Below, piece by piece: positions 1 through 6,361 of a stretch of DNA of 9,618 nt (the first letter of the stretch is position 1; every line of letters begins with the position of its first letter). The DNA lies in assembly GCA_036003885.1 (NCBI GenBank), contig DASYSA010000264.1:1-9618 (forward strand). The letters are read 5' to 3'. Made by a program: the position numbers and the translations under genes. Under the pieces are notes generated by a model that worked only from the letters and a program-made list of their open reading frames with translations, was not told the DNA's origin and searched no databases. The stretch is from DASYSA01 sp036003885. Lineage in GTDB: Bacteria; Acidobacteriota; Blastocatellia; UBA7656.

Positions 1-1
1 G

Positions 2-805
2 TTAGGGGAGCAGTACCCGCTCGAAATGGATGTTTGGCTGCCGCTGTCTCGTCTGAACGCTAATTCTTTTACAAATCGAATGACGCACCACATCTCCAGG
101 GTCATAGGGCGCCTCAAACCGGGTGTGACGATTGAACAAGCGAGCCGCGAGATGAAGGCTATTGCTGAAGGGCTGCAGCAGCTCTATCCCGCCAGCAACA
201 AGTCGTTAAGCGTTGTCCTCATGCCAATGCGACATCAACTGGTCGGCGATCTGAGATCTGTCGTATTGCTGGTCTTCGCCGCTGTCGCGCTTGTTCTGCT
301 CATTGCTTGTGCAAACGTTTCCAATCTGCTGCTGGCAAAATCGGGCGAGCGGCAGCGCGAGTTGGCAATGCGTGCGGCGTTGGGCGCCGGGCGCGGACGT
401 TTGGTGCGACAGCTTCTTACCGAAAGCCTGTTGCTGTCGCTGCTCGGCGGCGTCGCGGGACTCGTGCTGGCGCGGGCGAGTCTGCCTGTGCTGCGTTCGT
501 CTCTATTGGGCATTGTGACAGAGAAGATTCCGGGGCTGGAGACGATTGGGATTGACTGGCGTACCCTGGTGTTTTACATTCGGCGCGACGCTGTTGACGG
601 GCATTCTGTTCGGCTTGGTGCCCGCGCTGCAGATTTCCCGCATCAATCTAAATCAGGCGTTGAAAGAAGGCGCGAAGAGTTCGGCAGGCATTGGACGGCG
701 CAAACTCAGCGGCACACTGGTGATGATCGAAACCGCACTGGCAGTCATGGTTATGATTGGCGCCGGATTGCTGGTCAGGAGCTTCCAAAGACTGCTGCAG
801 GTTGA
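2..805 (+). CDS. ADOP-type ABC transporter permease, N-proximal part (5' partial, frameshifted)
   Basis: This is the middle of a large permease whose 5' end lies left of the window; the frame is already open at position 2, so ATG 26 is an internal Met. It carries the end of a MacB-type periplasmic domain (about codons 1-80), then an FtsX-type membrane domain: a helix around VLLVFAAVALVLLIACANVS, the cytoplasmic ERQRELAMRAALGAGR loop typical of FtsX/MacB permeases, and a second helix. True homology ends at about codon 191 (base 574). The remaining residues up to the stop at 803-805 look like out-of-frame translation. The natural continuation (FTFGATLLTGILFGLVPAL) is found one base over, in the frame of the 546-1871 reading frame. 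The two together form one gene. ADOP proteins (acidobacterial duplicated orphan permeases, about 800 residues) have two such modules and no own ATPase; their substrates are mostly unknown. Confidence 0.85.
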   Translation, partial: LGEQYPLEMDVWLPLSRLNANSFTNRMTHHISRVIGRLKPGVTIEQASREMKAIAEGLQQLYPASNKSLSVVLMPMRHQLVGDLRSVVLLVFAAVALVLLIACANVSNLLLAKSGERQRELAMRAALGAGRGRLVRQLLTESLLLSLLGGVAGLVLARASLPVLRSSLLGIVTEKIPGLETIGIDWRTLVFYIRRDAVDGHSVRLGARAADFPHQSKSGVERRREEFGRHWTAQTQRHTGDDRNRTGSHGYDWRRIAGQELPKTAAG

Positions 806-1871
806 TCCGGGTTTTCGCACCGATCATCTGCTCAGTCTGAAGATTGATCTGCCGCTGCCTCGGTATCAACAGGGCGAACAGGTCACGAGTTTTTATCAGC
901 AACTGATGCCACGGCTGCAGGCATTGCCTGGTGTGGAGCAGGTCTCCGTTGTAGATCGCTTGCCGTTTTCATCTTCATTCAATGTCGCGCGCTTCGCTCC
1001 CGAGGGCGAACTCACAGAACCGGGGAAAGAACGGCTCGCACAACTGAGAGGTGTGGATCATCGTTTCTTCGAAATGTTGCGCATTCCGTTGCTCGTCGGG
1101 AGGCTCTTTGGCGAAAGGGATACAACCGCCAATCCACTCAACCAGGTCATCGTGAACGAGACCATGGCGCGACGCTTCGCTCCTGATCAAAGCCCGGTTG
1201 GTAAACATCTGAAAATGGATTGGGGCGCCAACCTCGAGATCATCGGTGTAGTTGCGGACATCAAAGACCGTGGCCTGGATGTGCCGGTCGAGCCCACAAT
1301 CTATTGGCCCGGTGTGGGACGAGAAGCAATTCTGTTGGCGCGGACGAGCGTTGATCCAATGAGCCTCGCTGCGACAGTGCGCCAGACGGCGCTGTCAGTT
1401 GATCCATTACAGCCGGCGCATCAGGCCGGGACCGTTGAAGACATTCTCTCTGCGTCACTCGCTCGCCGCCGATTTGCAGTCAATCTGCTTGGCGTAATGG
1501 CGCTGTTGGCAGGGTCGCTCGCAGTGGTTGGCATCTACGCCGTAGTCGCTTACTCCGTCACGCAACGGACGCAGGAGATCGGGATTCGCCTGGCGTTGGG
1601 AGCGCAATCCAGCGACGTGCTGAAACCGATCATCAGGCGCGGAATAGCTCCAGCGTTAGTTGGCGTAGCCATCGGGCTGGCTGGGGCCTTCGCGCTTTCG
1701 CGGGTGCTGACGAGCCTGACGGCAGGTTTGTTGTTTGAAATCCGCGCCACTGACCCGGTGACGTTTGCGGCGATCGCGTTGCTGTTGGTGGTTGTTGCGT
1801 TGCTGGCTTCTTACCTGCCCGCGCGCGAAGCAACGAAGGTTGATCCAATGGCGGCGATGCGACACGAATGA
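546..1871 (+). CDS. ADOP-type ABC transporter permease, C-proximal part (continuation after frameshift)
   Basis: This is the second module of the same permease. Homology starts at about base 573; TTG 546 is only the first possible start in this frame and is probably not a real start. Order of parts: the last helix of the first FtsX domain (FTFGATLLTGILFGLVPAL), a linker with NQALKEG, a new transmembrane helix (about residues 57-77), a large periplasmic MacB-type domain (about 80-300), then an FtsX domain with three helices. The conserved loop QRTQEIGIRLALGAQ and the C-terminal signature LPAREATKVDPMAAMRHE are diagnostic for the family. The stop TGA (1869-1871) overlaps an ATG at 1868. Read with the upstream part, roughly 620 residues of the expected 800 are visible. 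Whether the gene is a pseudogene or the break is a sequencing error cannot be decided here. Confidence 0.85.
   Translation: MGLTGVPWCFTFGATLLTGILFGLVPALQISRINLNQALKEGAKSSAGIGRRKLSGTLVMIETALAVMVMIGAGLLVRSFQRLLQVDPGFRTDHLLSLKIDLPLPRYQQGEQVTSFYQQLMPRLQALPGVEQVSVVDRLPFSSSFNVARFAPEGELTEPGKERLAQLRGVDHRFFEMLRIPLLVGRLFGERDTTANPLNQVIVNETMARRFAPDQSPVGKHLKMDWGANLEIIGVVADIKDRGLDVPVEPTIYWPGVGREAILLARTSVDPMSLAATVRQTALSVDPLQPAHQAGTVEDILSASLARRRFAVNLLGVMALLAGSLAVVGIYAVVAYSVTQRTQEIGIRLALGAQSSDVLKPIIRRGIAPALVGVAIGLAGAFALSRVLTSLTAGLLFEIRATDPVTFAAIALLLVVVALLASYLPAREATKVDPMAAMRHE
572..575 (+). other. Frameshift site (one extra T in a T4 run) in the ADOP permease gene
   Basis: Upstream the protein reads in the frame of position 2 through ...GIDWRTLVF. 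Downstream it reads in the frame of position 546 as TFGATLLTG. Removing one T from the four at 572-575 joins the two halves without a gap (V-F-T-F-G-A). The lesion therefore behaves as a single-base insertion. The shift needed for reading through is +1, which is not what a -1 slippery heptamer would give. Confidence 0.8.
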
Positions 1872-1873
1872 AA

Positions 1874-1922
1874 GAAATTCGAAATTCGAAATTCGAAATT
1901 CGAAATTCGAAATTCGAAATTC
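1874..1922 (+). repeat. Tandem array: seven perfect copies of the heptamer GAAATTC
   Basis: Seven uninterrupted identical 7-bp units run from 1874 to 1922, starting three bases after the permease stop codon and ending 14 bases before the likely GTG start of the next gene. The unit is AT-rich against a GC-rich background, and its junctions create repeated TTCGAA palindromes. If the ATG at 1868 were used, the array would encode a 7-residue peptide period (EIRNSKF, repeated) with no sign of being a real domain. I read it as an intergenic microsatellite that happens to be open in this frame. Confidence 0.95.
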
Positions 1923-1936
1923 TGATCGGGGTTCAG

Positions 1937-2695
1937 GTGATCACACGGAGATTCAGATACTGCCTTGTCGCGTTTGCGCTGATTGCTTGTCTTCTTGCGC
2001 ACGTGGGCAATCCGAAAGCGCGAGAACCAAAAGGCGAGCTGCGAGTCCTGTTCATTGGCAACAGTCTCACCTATGCCAACGATCTGCCCGCTATCGTCGG
2101 GGCTTTAGCAGAGGCTTCAGGCCAGGAGCGCTTCATTCACAAGTCTGTTGCCTTTCCCGACCTAAGTCTTGAAGACCACTGGAATCGTGGCGATGCCCAA
2201 CGAGCCATCACTGGAGAGAAATGGGATGTAGTTGTCTTGCAGCAAGGGCCTTCGGCGTTGGAAGAGAGTCGCAAACTATTACTCGAATACACACGCCTCT
2301 TCGCAAAAGAGATTCGGGCATCCGGGGCAAGACCCGCTCTGTACATGGTCTGGCCGTCTCAAGCGCGCTCTAAGGATTTCGATCGAGTTGTAGAGTCCTA
2401 CAAATTGGCTGCGGATGAAGTGAAGGCGATTCTCTTTCCGGTTGGCCAGGCATGGCGTGAAGCATGGAAGCGCGATGCCGGTATCGAGCTCTATTCGGAG
2501 GACAAGTTTCATCCGTCTGTTACAGGTTCATACCTGGCGGCGTTGGTCATCTATGAAAAGCTGTTCGCGAAATCACCCGTAGGCTTACCGGCGCAGTTGA
2601 GACTTCGATCAAATACACCTGGTGAGATCGATCTGGGGAAAGAACAGGCGAGATTGCTTCAAGTTGCTGCCACGGAAGCAAACAAGAAATTCTGA
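1937..2695 (+). CDS. Secreted SGNH/GDSL-type hydrolase
   Basis: Predicted exported hydrolase of the SGNH superfamily (esterase/lipase/acyl-hydrolase type); the substrate cannot be told. Block I is FIGNSLT near residue 43, carrying the nucleophilic Ser (its codon is at 2063-2065). Block V is DKFHPS, giving the DxxH Asp/His pair (His codon 2510-2512). VVVLQQGPS in between resembles the strand-loop seen in DUF4886-like SGNH proteins. I chose GTG 1937 because it opens a good signal peptide: ITRRFRY, then a hydrophobic LVAFALIACLLA. LIAC also matches a lipobox, so a lipoprotein is possible. A weak GGGG lies six bases upstream. The same frame is open back to ATG 1868, which overlaps the permease stop, but that version adds 23 residues encoded mainly by the heptamer array. 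The gene lies directly behind the permease and could be co-transcribed. Confidence 0.8.
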   Translation: MITRRFRYCLVAFALIACLLAHVGNPKAREPKGELRVLFIGNSLTYANDLPAIVGALAEASGQERFIHKSVAFPDLSLEDHWNRGDAQRAITGEKWDVVVLQQGPSALEESRKLLLEYTRLFAKEIRASGARPALYMVWPSQARSKDFDRVVESYKLAADEVKAILFPVGQAWREAWKRDAGIELYSEDKFHPSVTGSYLAALVIYEKLFAKSPVGLPAQLRLRSNTPGEIDLGKEQARLLQVAATEANKKF

Positions 2696-2723
2696 GGACA
2701 TGGCAGCAGGACTATCAACTTCG

Positions 2724-2751
2724 CACTCGGACTCAGCACTCAGGCACTCTC
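2724..2751 (+). repeat. Degenerate CACTC-type short tandem repeat in a convergent gap
   Basis: Four imperfect 6-8 bp units (CACTCGG, ACTCAG, CACTCAG, GCACTCTC) follow each other between the SGNH gene and the convergent hypothetical gene. It is short and imperfect, but resembles the 8-bp CAYTCYC array at 3373-3430. The rest of the 2696-2881 gap shows no clear hairpin with a T run, so no terminator for either convergent gene was recognised there. Confidence 0.45.
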
Positions 2752-2774
2752 CTTCAATCAAGCGAGGCGATATC

Positions 2775-3002
2775 ATGGCTTGCCTTGAATATGCGTCTCT
2801 GCTGGCCGAAGAGCAGGTCACTCCAATTCCAGAACTCGCTCCAACTCATGAATATCTGCGAGGACGAGAATCAGCAGATCTTCAGCTCGCTGAGGACTCC
2901 TGCGCGACCTTCGACCACCGTGAGAAGACTCCCCGTAGTCGCTCGAGCCGAGCCGCCGAGTCCGGCGTCTTCCTGACCAGAGTCTCGAGATGTCGCAGGT
3001 AG
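2775..3002 (+). CDS. Doubtful small ORF, 75 residues, unknown
   Basis: ATG 2775 is preceded by GAGG seven bases upstream, a usable ribosome site. The first 35 residues (MACLEYASLLAEEQVTPIPE onward) look protein-like and acidic. The second half, from about base 2882, runs antisense to the better-supported minus-strand gene and becomes Arg/Ser-rich, as expected of a shadow frame. No family is recognised. It could be a real small gene, a remnant of a displaced gene, or chance; chance is the most likely. Confidence 0.15.
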   Translation: MACLEYASLLAEEQVTPIPELAPTHEYLRGRESADLQLAEDSCATFDHREKTPRSRSSRAAESGVFLTRVSRCRR

Positions 3003-3328
3003 TCCGGCAAACCTATCGCTTTGCGCACCTCTTCGATAAATGGGTCGAGTTTCGAGAACACTCCTATGTGTTCGCCGTTCGCGTCGAGAAACATCTTCTC
3101 GTCTATTCCGCCATTGTTCACAAATGATGAGGCCATCTCCCAGTAGGAGGTTATCATTCGAAAGTGGGCGCTCCCGTCATGGCCGCTTGTGAAGATCTTC
3201 ACAACATCCTCGGCGCTCTGTGGGTTGAACTCAGTGAAGTACCATTTACGCGCGCGTCGCAGTCCCTCCTCACGCCGCAACTCATACAGTTTCAAAATCA
3301 ACGCAACGTCCTGATGCTTGTCACTCAT
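2882..3328 (-). CDS. Conserved hypothetical protein, 148 residues, DUF4760-like appearance
   Basis: I do not recognise a firm function. The protein is soluble and mostly helical, without signal peptide or membrane segment. Recognisable stretches are LILKLYELRREEGLRRARKW near the N-terminus, RMITSYWEMASSFVNNGGID in the middle, and IGLPDYLRHLE near the C-terminus. The YWE..S.V..G.ID pattern reminds me of DUF4760-type proteins of unknown role, from memory only. ATG 3328 is chosen because AAAGGA lies just upstream with about 6-7 bases of spacing. A longer version from 3433 would add 35 residues translated from the CAYTCYC repeat (Gly/Glu/Trp-rich), which is not credible. It lies 108 bases behind the two permease genes on the same strand and may be the last gene of that transcript. 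Confidence 0.75.
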   Translation of the reverse strand: MSDKHQDVALILKLYELRREEGLRRARKWYFTEFNPQSAEDVVKIFTSGHDGSAHFRMITSYWEMASSFVNNGGIDEKMFLDANGEHIGVFSKLDPFIEEVRKAIGLPDYLRHLETLVRKTPDSAARLERLRGVFSRWSKVAQESSAS

Positions 3329-3372
3329 CTTGTATCCTTTCGTCTTTCTTGTATCACGTTTGGTGATGATAG

Positions 3373-3430
3373 CACTCCCGCACTCCCACACACTCTCGCA
3401 TTCTCCCACTCTCCCATTCTCCCACTCCCC
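3373..3430. repeat. Short tandem repeat: seven copies of a degenerate 8-mer (CAYTCYCN)
   Basis: The units at 3373, 3381, 3391, 3399, 3407, 3415 and 3423 are CACTCCCG, CACTCCCA, CACTCTCG, CATTCTCC, CACTCTCC, CATTCTCC and CACTCCCC; two extra bases (CA) sit after the second. CACTCTCC and CATTCTCC alternate, giving a 16-bp higher-order period. On the minus strand, which is the transcribed sense here, this is a G-rich run (GGAGAATG/GGAGAGTG) lying between the permease stop (3437) and the ribosome site of the next gene. It may affect mRNA structure or simply be a microsatellite. Confidence 0.85.
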
Positions 3431-3436
3431 CACCCT

Positions 3437-4732
3437 CTACCGTTCGTAACGCAGGGCTTCAATCGGGTTGAGGCGCGCCGCCCGGTACGCTGGCCAGAGC
3501 CCGAAGAAGAGGCCCACGCTCATTGAGACTGCCAAACCGGCGGCGATCGCGCCAACCGAGATGCTGGCCTTTAGCGAAGGCAGTACCAACTGGATCAGCA
3601 ACGCCACTCCTATGCCAACCACCACCCCCGCGACGCCGCCCATCAGCGTCAACGTAATCGCTTCGAGCAGAAACTGCCACAGCACGTCTCGCCGCCTCGC
3701 CCCCACAGCCTTTCGTAAGCCGATCTCCGAAGTGCGCTCGGTGACCGACACCAGCATAATGTTCATCACCCCGATCCCGCCGATGAGCAGCCCCAAAGAC
3801 GCGACCCCGATCAGGAGCAGCGAGATGCCGCTTGACGCCTGGGTCCAGATCTCGAGCATTTGATTGGAACCGAAGACCGCGAAATTGTCGGACGCGTCAG
3901 AGGCGAGATGGCGACGACGCCGCAGCAACTCGCGCGCGTCCTGGATCCCGCCCTCCACCTCTTCGGGCGATCCCGCAAGGCAGAGGAATTGGAGAAACTC
4001 TTTTTCACGCTCCGAGTAGATCTTGTCGAACGTGCCGAACGGGATCAGCACAAACTGGTTTTCGCTCGGGGCCCCGAAGAAGATTTCGCGCTGCTCGATC
4101 AACCCGATCACCTCGAAGACCTCGCCGTCAATGTGAATCATCTTGCCCAGAGGGTCTTCTATGCCGAACAGTCCGTCCGCAATCGTGCGGCCGAGGACAA
4201 CGACGTTGCGGCGATGGGTCGAGTCGCTGTCGGTTATGAAACGTCCGCGGTCGACCATGATGCCTGTGGCGTCCGTGAAAAAGTGTTCGACACCGCGCAT
4301 GATCGGCCCCTGTGCCTCCTCGCCTCTATACCAGACGCGCAGCGGCTCAAACGGCATCTTCGCGTAGAACGGGCTGACGACGCGCACCGAGGGACATTTC
4401 TCCCGAATGTCCAGCGCGTCTTCGACCGTGAGTGGCGGGCGCCGCTTGAGCAGAGCCTGAAAATCGGGGTTGCCCATGTCCGAAAAACCGATGCGTCCAA
4501 CGATGAAGCTGCTCGGGTTGAGCCGAGACAGAGCGCGCTTTATCGTGCCGTCCAGGCCCTGAATCAGCGCGACCACCACGATCACAGTCGCGACTCCCAT
4601 AATGATCCCTGCGAGCGTCAGCGAGGACTGAAACCGGTGTTGCCTGATTGCGTCGAGCGCGAGCGAGAGTGCTTCGCTTAAATGGGCGGCGCGTCTGGCG
4701 TTGATGAGTTGTTGGAACCGAACCTTATTCAT
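3437..4732 (-). CDS. MacB-like ABC transporter permease (second of pair)
   Basis: Permease of the MacB/FtsX type, 431 residues, inner membrane, lacking the N-terminal ATPase domain of true MacB. Layout: a cytoplasmic N-terminus, helix 1 at about residues 36-58 (SLTLAGIIMGVATVIVVVAL), a large periplasmic MacB core domain to about residue 295, then three C-terminal helices. The loop TERTSEIGLRKAVGARRRDV and the terminal PAYRAARLNPIEALRYER are family hallmarks. ATG 4732 is chosen: it overlaps the upstream permease stop by eight bases, which suggests translational coupling. A TTG at 4747 would add five residues. Such permeases usually work with a separate LolD/MacB-type ATPase and a periplasmic adaptor to export peptides, lipids or antibiotics; neither partner is encoded in the window. 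The substrate is unknown. Confidence 0.9.
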   Translation of the reverse strand: MNKVRFQQLINARRAAHLSEALSLALDAIRQHRFQSSLTLAGIIMGVATVIVVVALIQGLDGTIKRALSRLNPSSFIVGRIGFSDMGNPDFQALLKRRPPLTVEDALDIREKCPSVRVVSPFYAKMPFEPLRVWYRGEEAQGPIMRGVEHFFTDATGIMVDRGRFITDSDSTHRRNVVVLGRTIADGLFGIEDPLGKMIHIDGEVFEVIGLIEQREIFFGAPSENQFVLIPFGTFDKIYSEREKEFLQFLCLAGSPEEVEGGIQDARELLRRRRHLASDASDNFAVFGSNQMLEIWTQASSGISLLLIGVASLGLLIGGIGVMNIMLVSVTERTSEIGLRKAVGARRRDVLWQFLLEAITLTLMGGVAGVVVGIGVALLIQLVLPSLKASISVGAIAAGLAVSMSVGLFFGLWPAYRAARLNPIEALRYER

Positions 4733-5942
4733 ATCGCAACGCTTCAATGGGCGACATTCGCGCCGCCCGGTACGCCGGGTAGATGCCCGCGATCAGGCCC
4801 ACAATCGACGAGACTGCGAAGCCGACGATGGCTACAAGCGGACGTGAACTTGCGGGCAGCGGCGTGACCCAGGCGATCAGGCGCGCGATGAGCATCCCGA
4901 TTGTTGTCCCGACCATCCCGCCGAACAGGCAGAGCGCGATGGTCTCAGAAAGGAACTGAAGCAGCACATCGCGGTGGCGGGCTCCGACCGCTTTCCGCAA
5001 GCCGATCTCACGCGTCCGCTCGCGCACGTTGACCAGCATAATGTTAGTGACACCCAGCCCGCCTACCATGAGCGCCACCGCTGAAATCAGAATTCCCACC
5101 ACATAGAAGCTGCCAATTATGGTTTGATAGATCGCCTGCGCCGATTCCGAAGTGATGATGAAGAATGTGTCCTCCTGGTTGGGCAGCAATTGGCGCTGCA
5201 CACGCATTCGGCCGCGCACTTCATCAATCGCCAGAGCCTGCGCCACAGATGCATGCTGACAGTAGATCGTCACGGCCTGGTGCGTGCCGAAGCTCCGCAG
5301 CACCGTCGTGAGCGGCATGATGATGAAACGATCCTGCGATCGTCCGAACAGCGCGCCGCGCCTCGCTACGGTGCCAATAACGCGGCATGGTTTGCCCAGC
5401 ACGTTCAACTCCGCTCCGATCGGATCGCTGTGCGGAAAGAAGTCATCGACGATATCGGCCCCAACAACGCAGACCGCGGAGTGTTGTCCCTCCTCGATCT
5501 CGTTGTAGAAGCGCCCGTTTGCGACATCCACTCGCTCGATCTCAAACATAGTCGCGGTCAGGCCGCGAATCTGCACGCTGCCGCTCACGGCGCCATGGAA
5601 TCTGATGCGGCCCATGATGTCCGACTCCGCGCCGACGGTTGCGCACTCGCGGCAGTCGTCGCGCACGGCCAGGTAGTCGTTGTATTCGATCCGCTTCCAC
5701 TTCGACGCCTTGATGAAGTCGTTGATGTTGAGAAAGTTTGCGGGAAGTTGCGAGACTTGAAAGACGTCGGGTTGCAAGGTGACGAGCCTGTCCGTGATAT
5801 AAGCGCTCGCACCTTCGATCAGCGCAACGATGGCGACGAGCGCGCTGATGCCGACGACGATACCGAGCACGGCGAGGCCGGTGCGCAGTTTGTTGGCGAG
5901 CAGGGCTCTGACCGCATTGGCTAAGATCTCGCGTCGATCCAT
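4725..5942 (-). CDS. MacB-like ABC transporter permease (first of pair)
   Basis: A 405-residue permease with the same architecture as its downstream neighbour: helix 1 at about residues 20-43 (LRTGLAVLGIVVGISALVAI), a periplasmic MacB core domain to about 265, then helices around 270-295, 328-352 and 360-385. It has the RERTREIGLRKAVGARHRDV loop and ends in PAYRAARMSPIEALRYE. The two proteins are clearly related but diverged in the periplasmic domain, so a heterodimeric permease is plausible, as in systems with two separate permease genes. ATG 5942 opens the frame; no strong ribosome site is visible upstream. It is the first gene on this strand after a divergent intergenic region, so it probably has its own promoter in 5943-6361. 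It has no Walker motifs and no ATPase neighbour. Confidence 0.9.
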   Translation of the reverse strand: MDRREILANAVRALLANKLRTGLAVLGIVVGISALVAIVALIEGASAYITDRLVTLQPDVFQVSQLPANFLNINDFIKASKWKRIEYNDYLAVRDDCRECATVGAESDIMGRIRFHGAVSGSVQIRGLTATMFEIERVDVANGRFYNEIEEGQHSAVCVVGADIVDDFFPHSDPIGAELNVLGKPCRVIGTVARRGALFGRSQDRFIIMPLTTVLRSFGTHQAVTIYCQHASVAQALAIDEVRGRMRVQRQLLPNQEDTFFIITSESAQAIYQTIIGSFYVVGILISAVALMVGGLGVTNIMLVNVRERTREIGLRKAVGARHRDVLLQFLSETIALCLFGGMVGTTIGMLIARLIAWVTPLPASSRPLVAIVGFAVSSIVGLIAGIYPAYRAARMSPIEALRYE

Positions 5943-5995
5943 TATGTAACGATCAAGTTCGTCACCTGAGCATACCGCTTGCTGCTGCCATCGGG

Positions 5996-6035
5996 CAACG
6001 ATCCGCAGATGCTACGAACAACGATCCGCAGATGC
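5996..6035 (+). repeat. Direct repeat (17 bp, two copies) of a CAGAT-type intergenic repeat
   Basis: CAACGATCCGCAGATGC occurs at 5996-6012 and again at 6019-6035, a 23-base period. The following bases (CGCGGATTCCACAGATACTA) continue the pattern loosely, and CTACGAACA recurs at 6012-6020 and 6063-6071. A related sequence in opposite orientation (CATCTGCACAATCTGCGGA) lies at 6148-6166. It could be a degenerate intergenic repeat family or, less likely, operator half-sites for the divergent promoters. Confidence 0.6.
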
Positions 6036-6212
6036 CGCGGATTCCACAGATACTACAGGTCACTACGAACACTGCTGTCAATTGTTCAAGTCACGGAGGG
6101 AAGGGCCGGTCCGATTCTTGGGTCTTCATTGTTCTTCGTTCTGTGTCATCTGCACAATCTGCGGACGGATCTCGCTGACCCACTGTTATGTCATTGTCCA
6201 CCAAAAAACCGC

Positions 6213-6240
6213 GGAACGAACGATCACTGCGCGCGTGTAA
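6213..6240 (+). promoter_or_regulatory. Possible ECF-type promoter before the sigma factor gene
   Basis: GGAACG at 6213-6218, 16 bases, then GTGTAA at 6235-6240 resembles the GGAAC / GT layout of many ECF-dependent promoters, with an A-rich run (6203-6208) just upstream. ECF genes often drive their own transcription, so the position fits. The leader to ATG 6362 would be over 100 bases, which is long. This is pattern matching only. Confidence 0.25.
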
Positions 6241-6361
6241 CGCGAACAGGCGAATGCCCATGGCTCGATCACGCTCCGAATGATCCCAGAGAAATATTTT
6301 GGAAGCTTTTGGCCTCGCCGGGCGAATTACTAATGTAGCCGCCAGCAAGCACCCTGAGTGG

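Larger units (their letters stand above)
5943..6361. other. Divergent intergenic region without a convincing gene
   Basis: This 419-base stretch separates the minus-strand permeases from the plus-strand sigma factor gene and should hold promoters for both. It contains direct repeats around 5996-6035, an imperfect inverted relative of them at about 6141-6172, and a possible ECF promoter at 6213-6240. An open frame at 5979-6338 has no family resemblance, no good start and repeat-derived content, so I do not call it a gene. Confidence 0.6.

Noticed and set aside
568..580. Programmed -1 ribosomal frameshift
   Set aside because: The shift required is +1 relative to the incoming frame, and no X-XXY-YYZ heptamer fits; an insertion is simpler.
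1874..1922. CRISPR-like array
   Set aside because: The 7-bp units are directly adjacent with no spacers; it is a microsatellite.
3329..3433. N-terminal extension of the small hypothetical protein to position 3433
   Set aside because: The added residues are a translation of the 8-bp repeat, and ATG 3328 has its own good ribosome site.
3860..4681. Long plus-strand open frame (273 residues) opposite the second MacB-like permease
   Set aside because: It is an antisense shadow of a well-supported permease; the composition is Arg/Asp/His-rich and without family resemblance.
5124..5924. Long plus-strand open frame (266 residues) opposite the first MacB-like permease
   Set aside because: Antisense shadow of a conserved permease in a GC-rich region; no domain resemblance.
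5979..6338. 119-residue plus-strand open frame in the divergent intergenic region
   Set aside because: Contains the CAGAT-type repeats, lacks a good ribosome site and has no protein-like pattern; better explained as non-coding.
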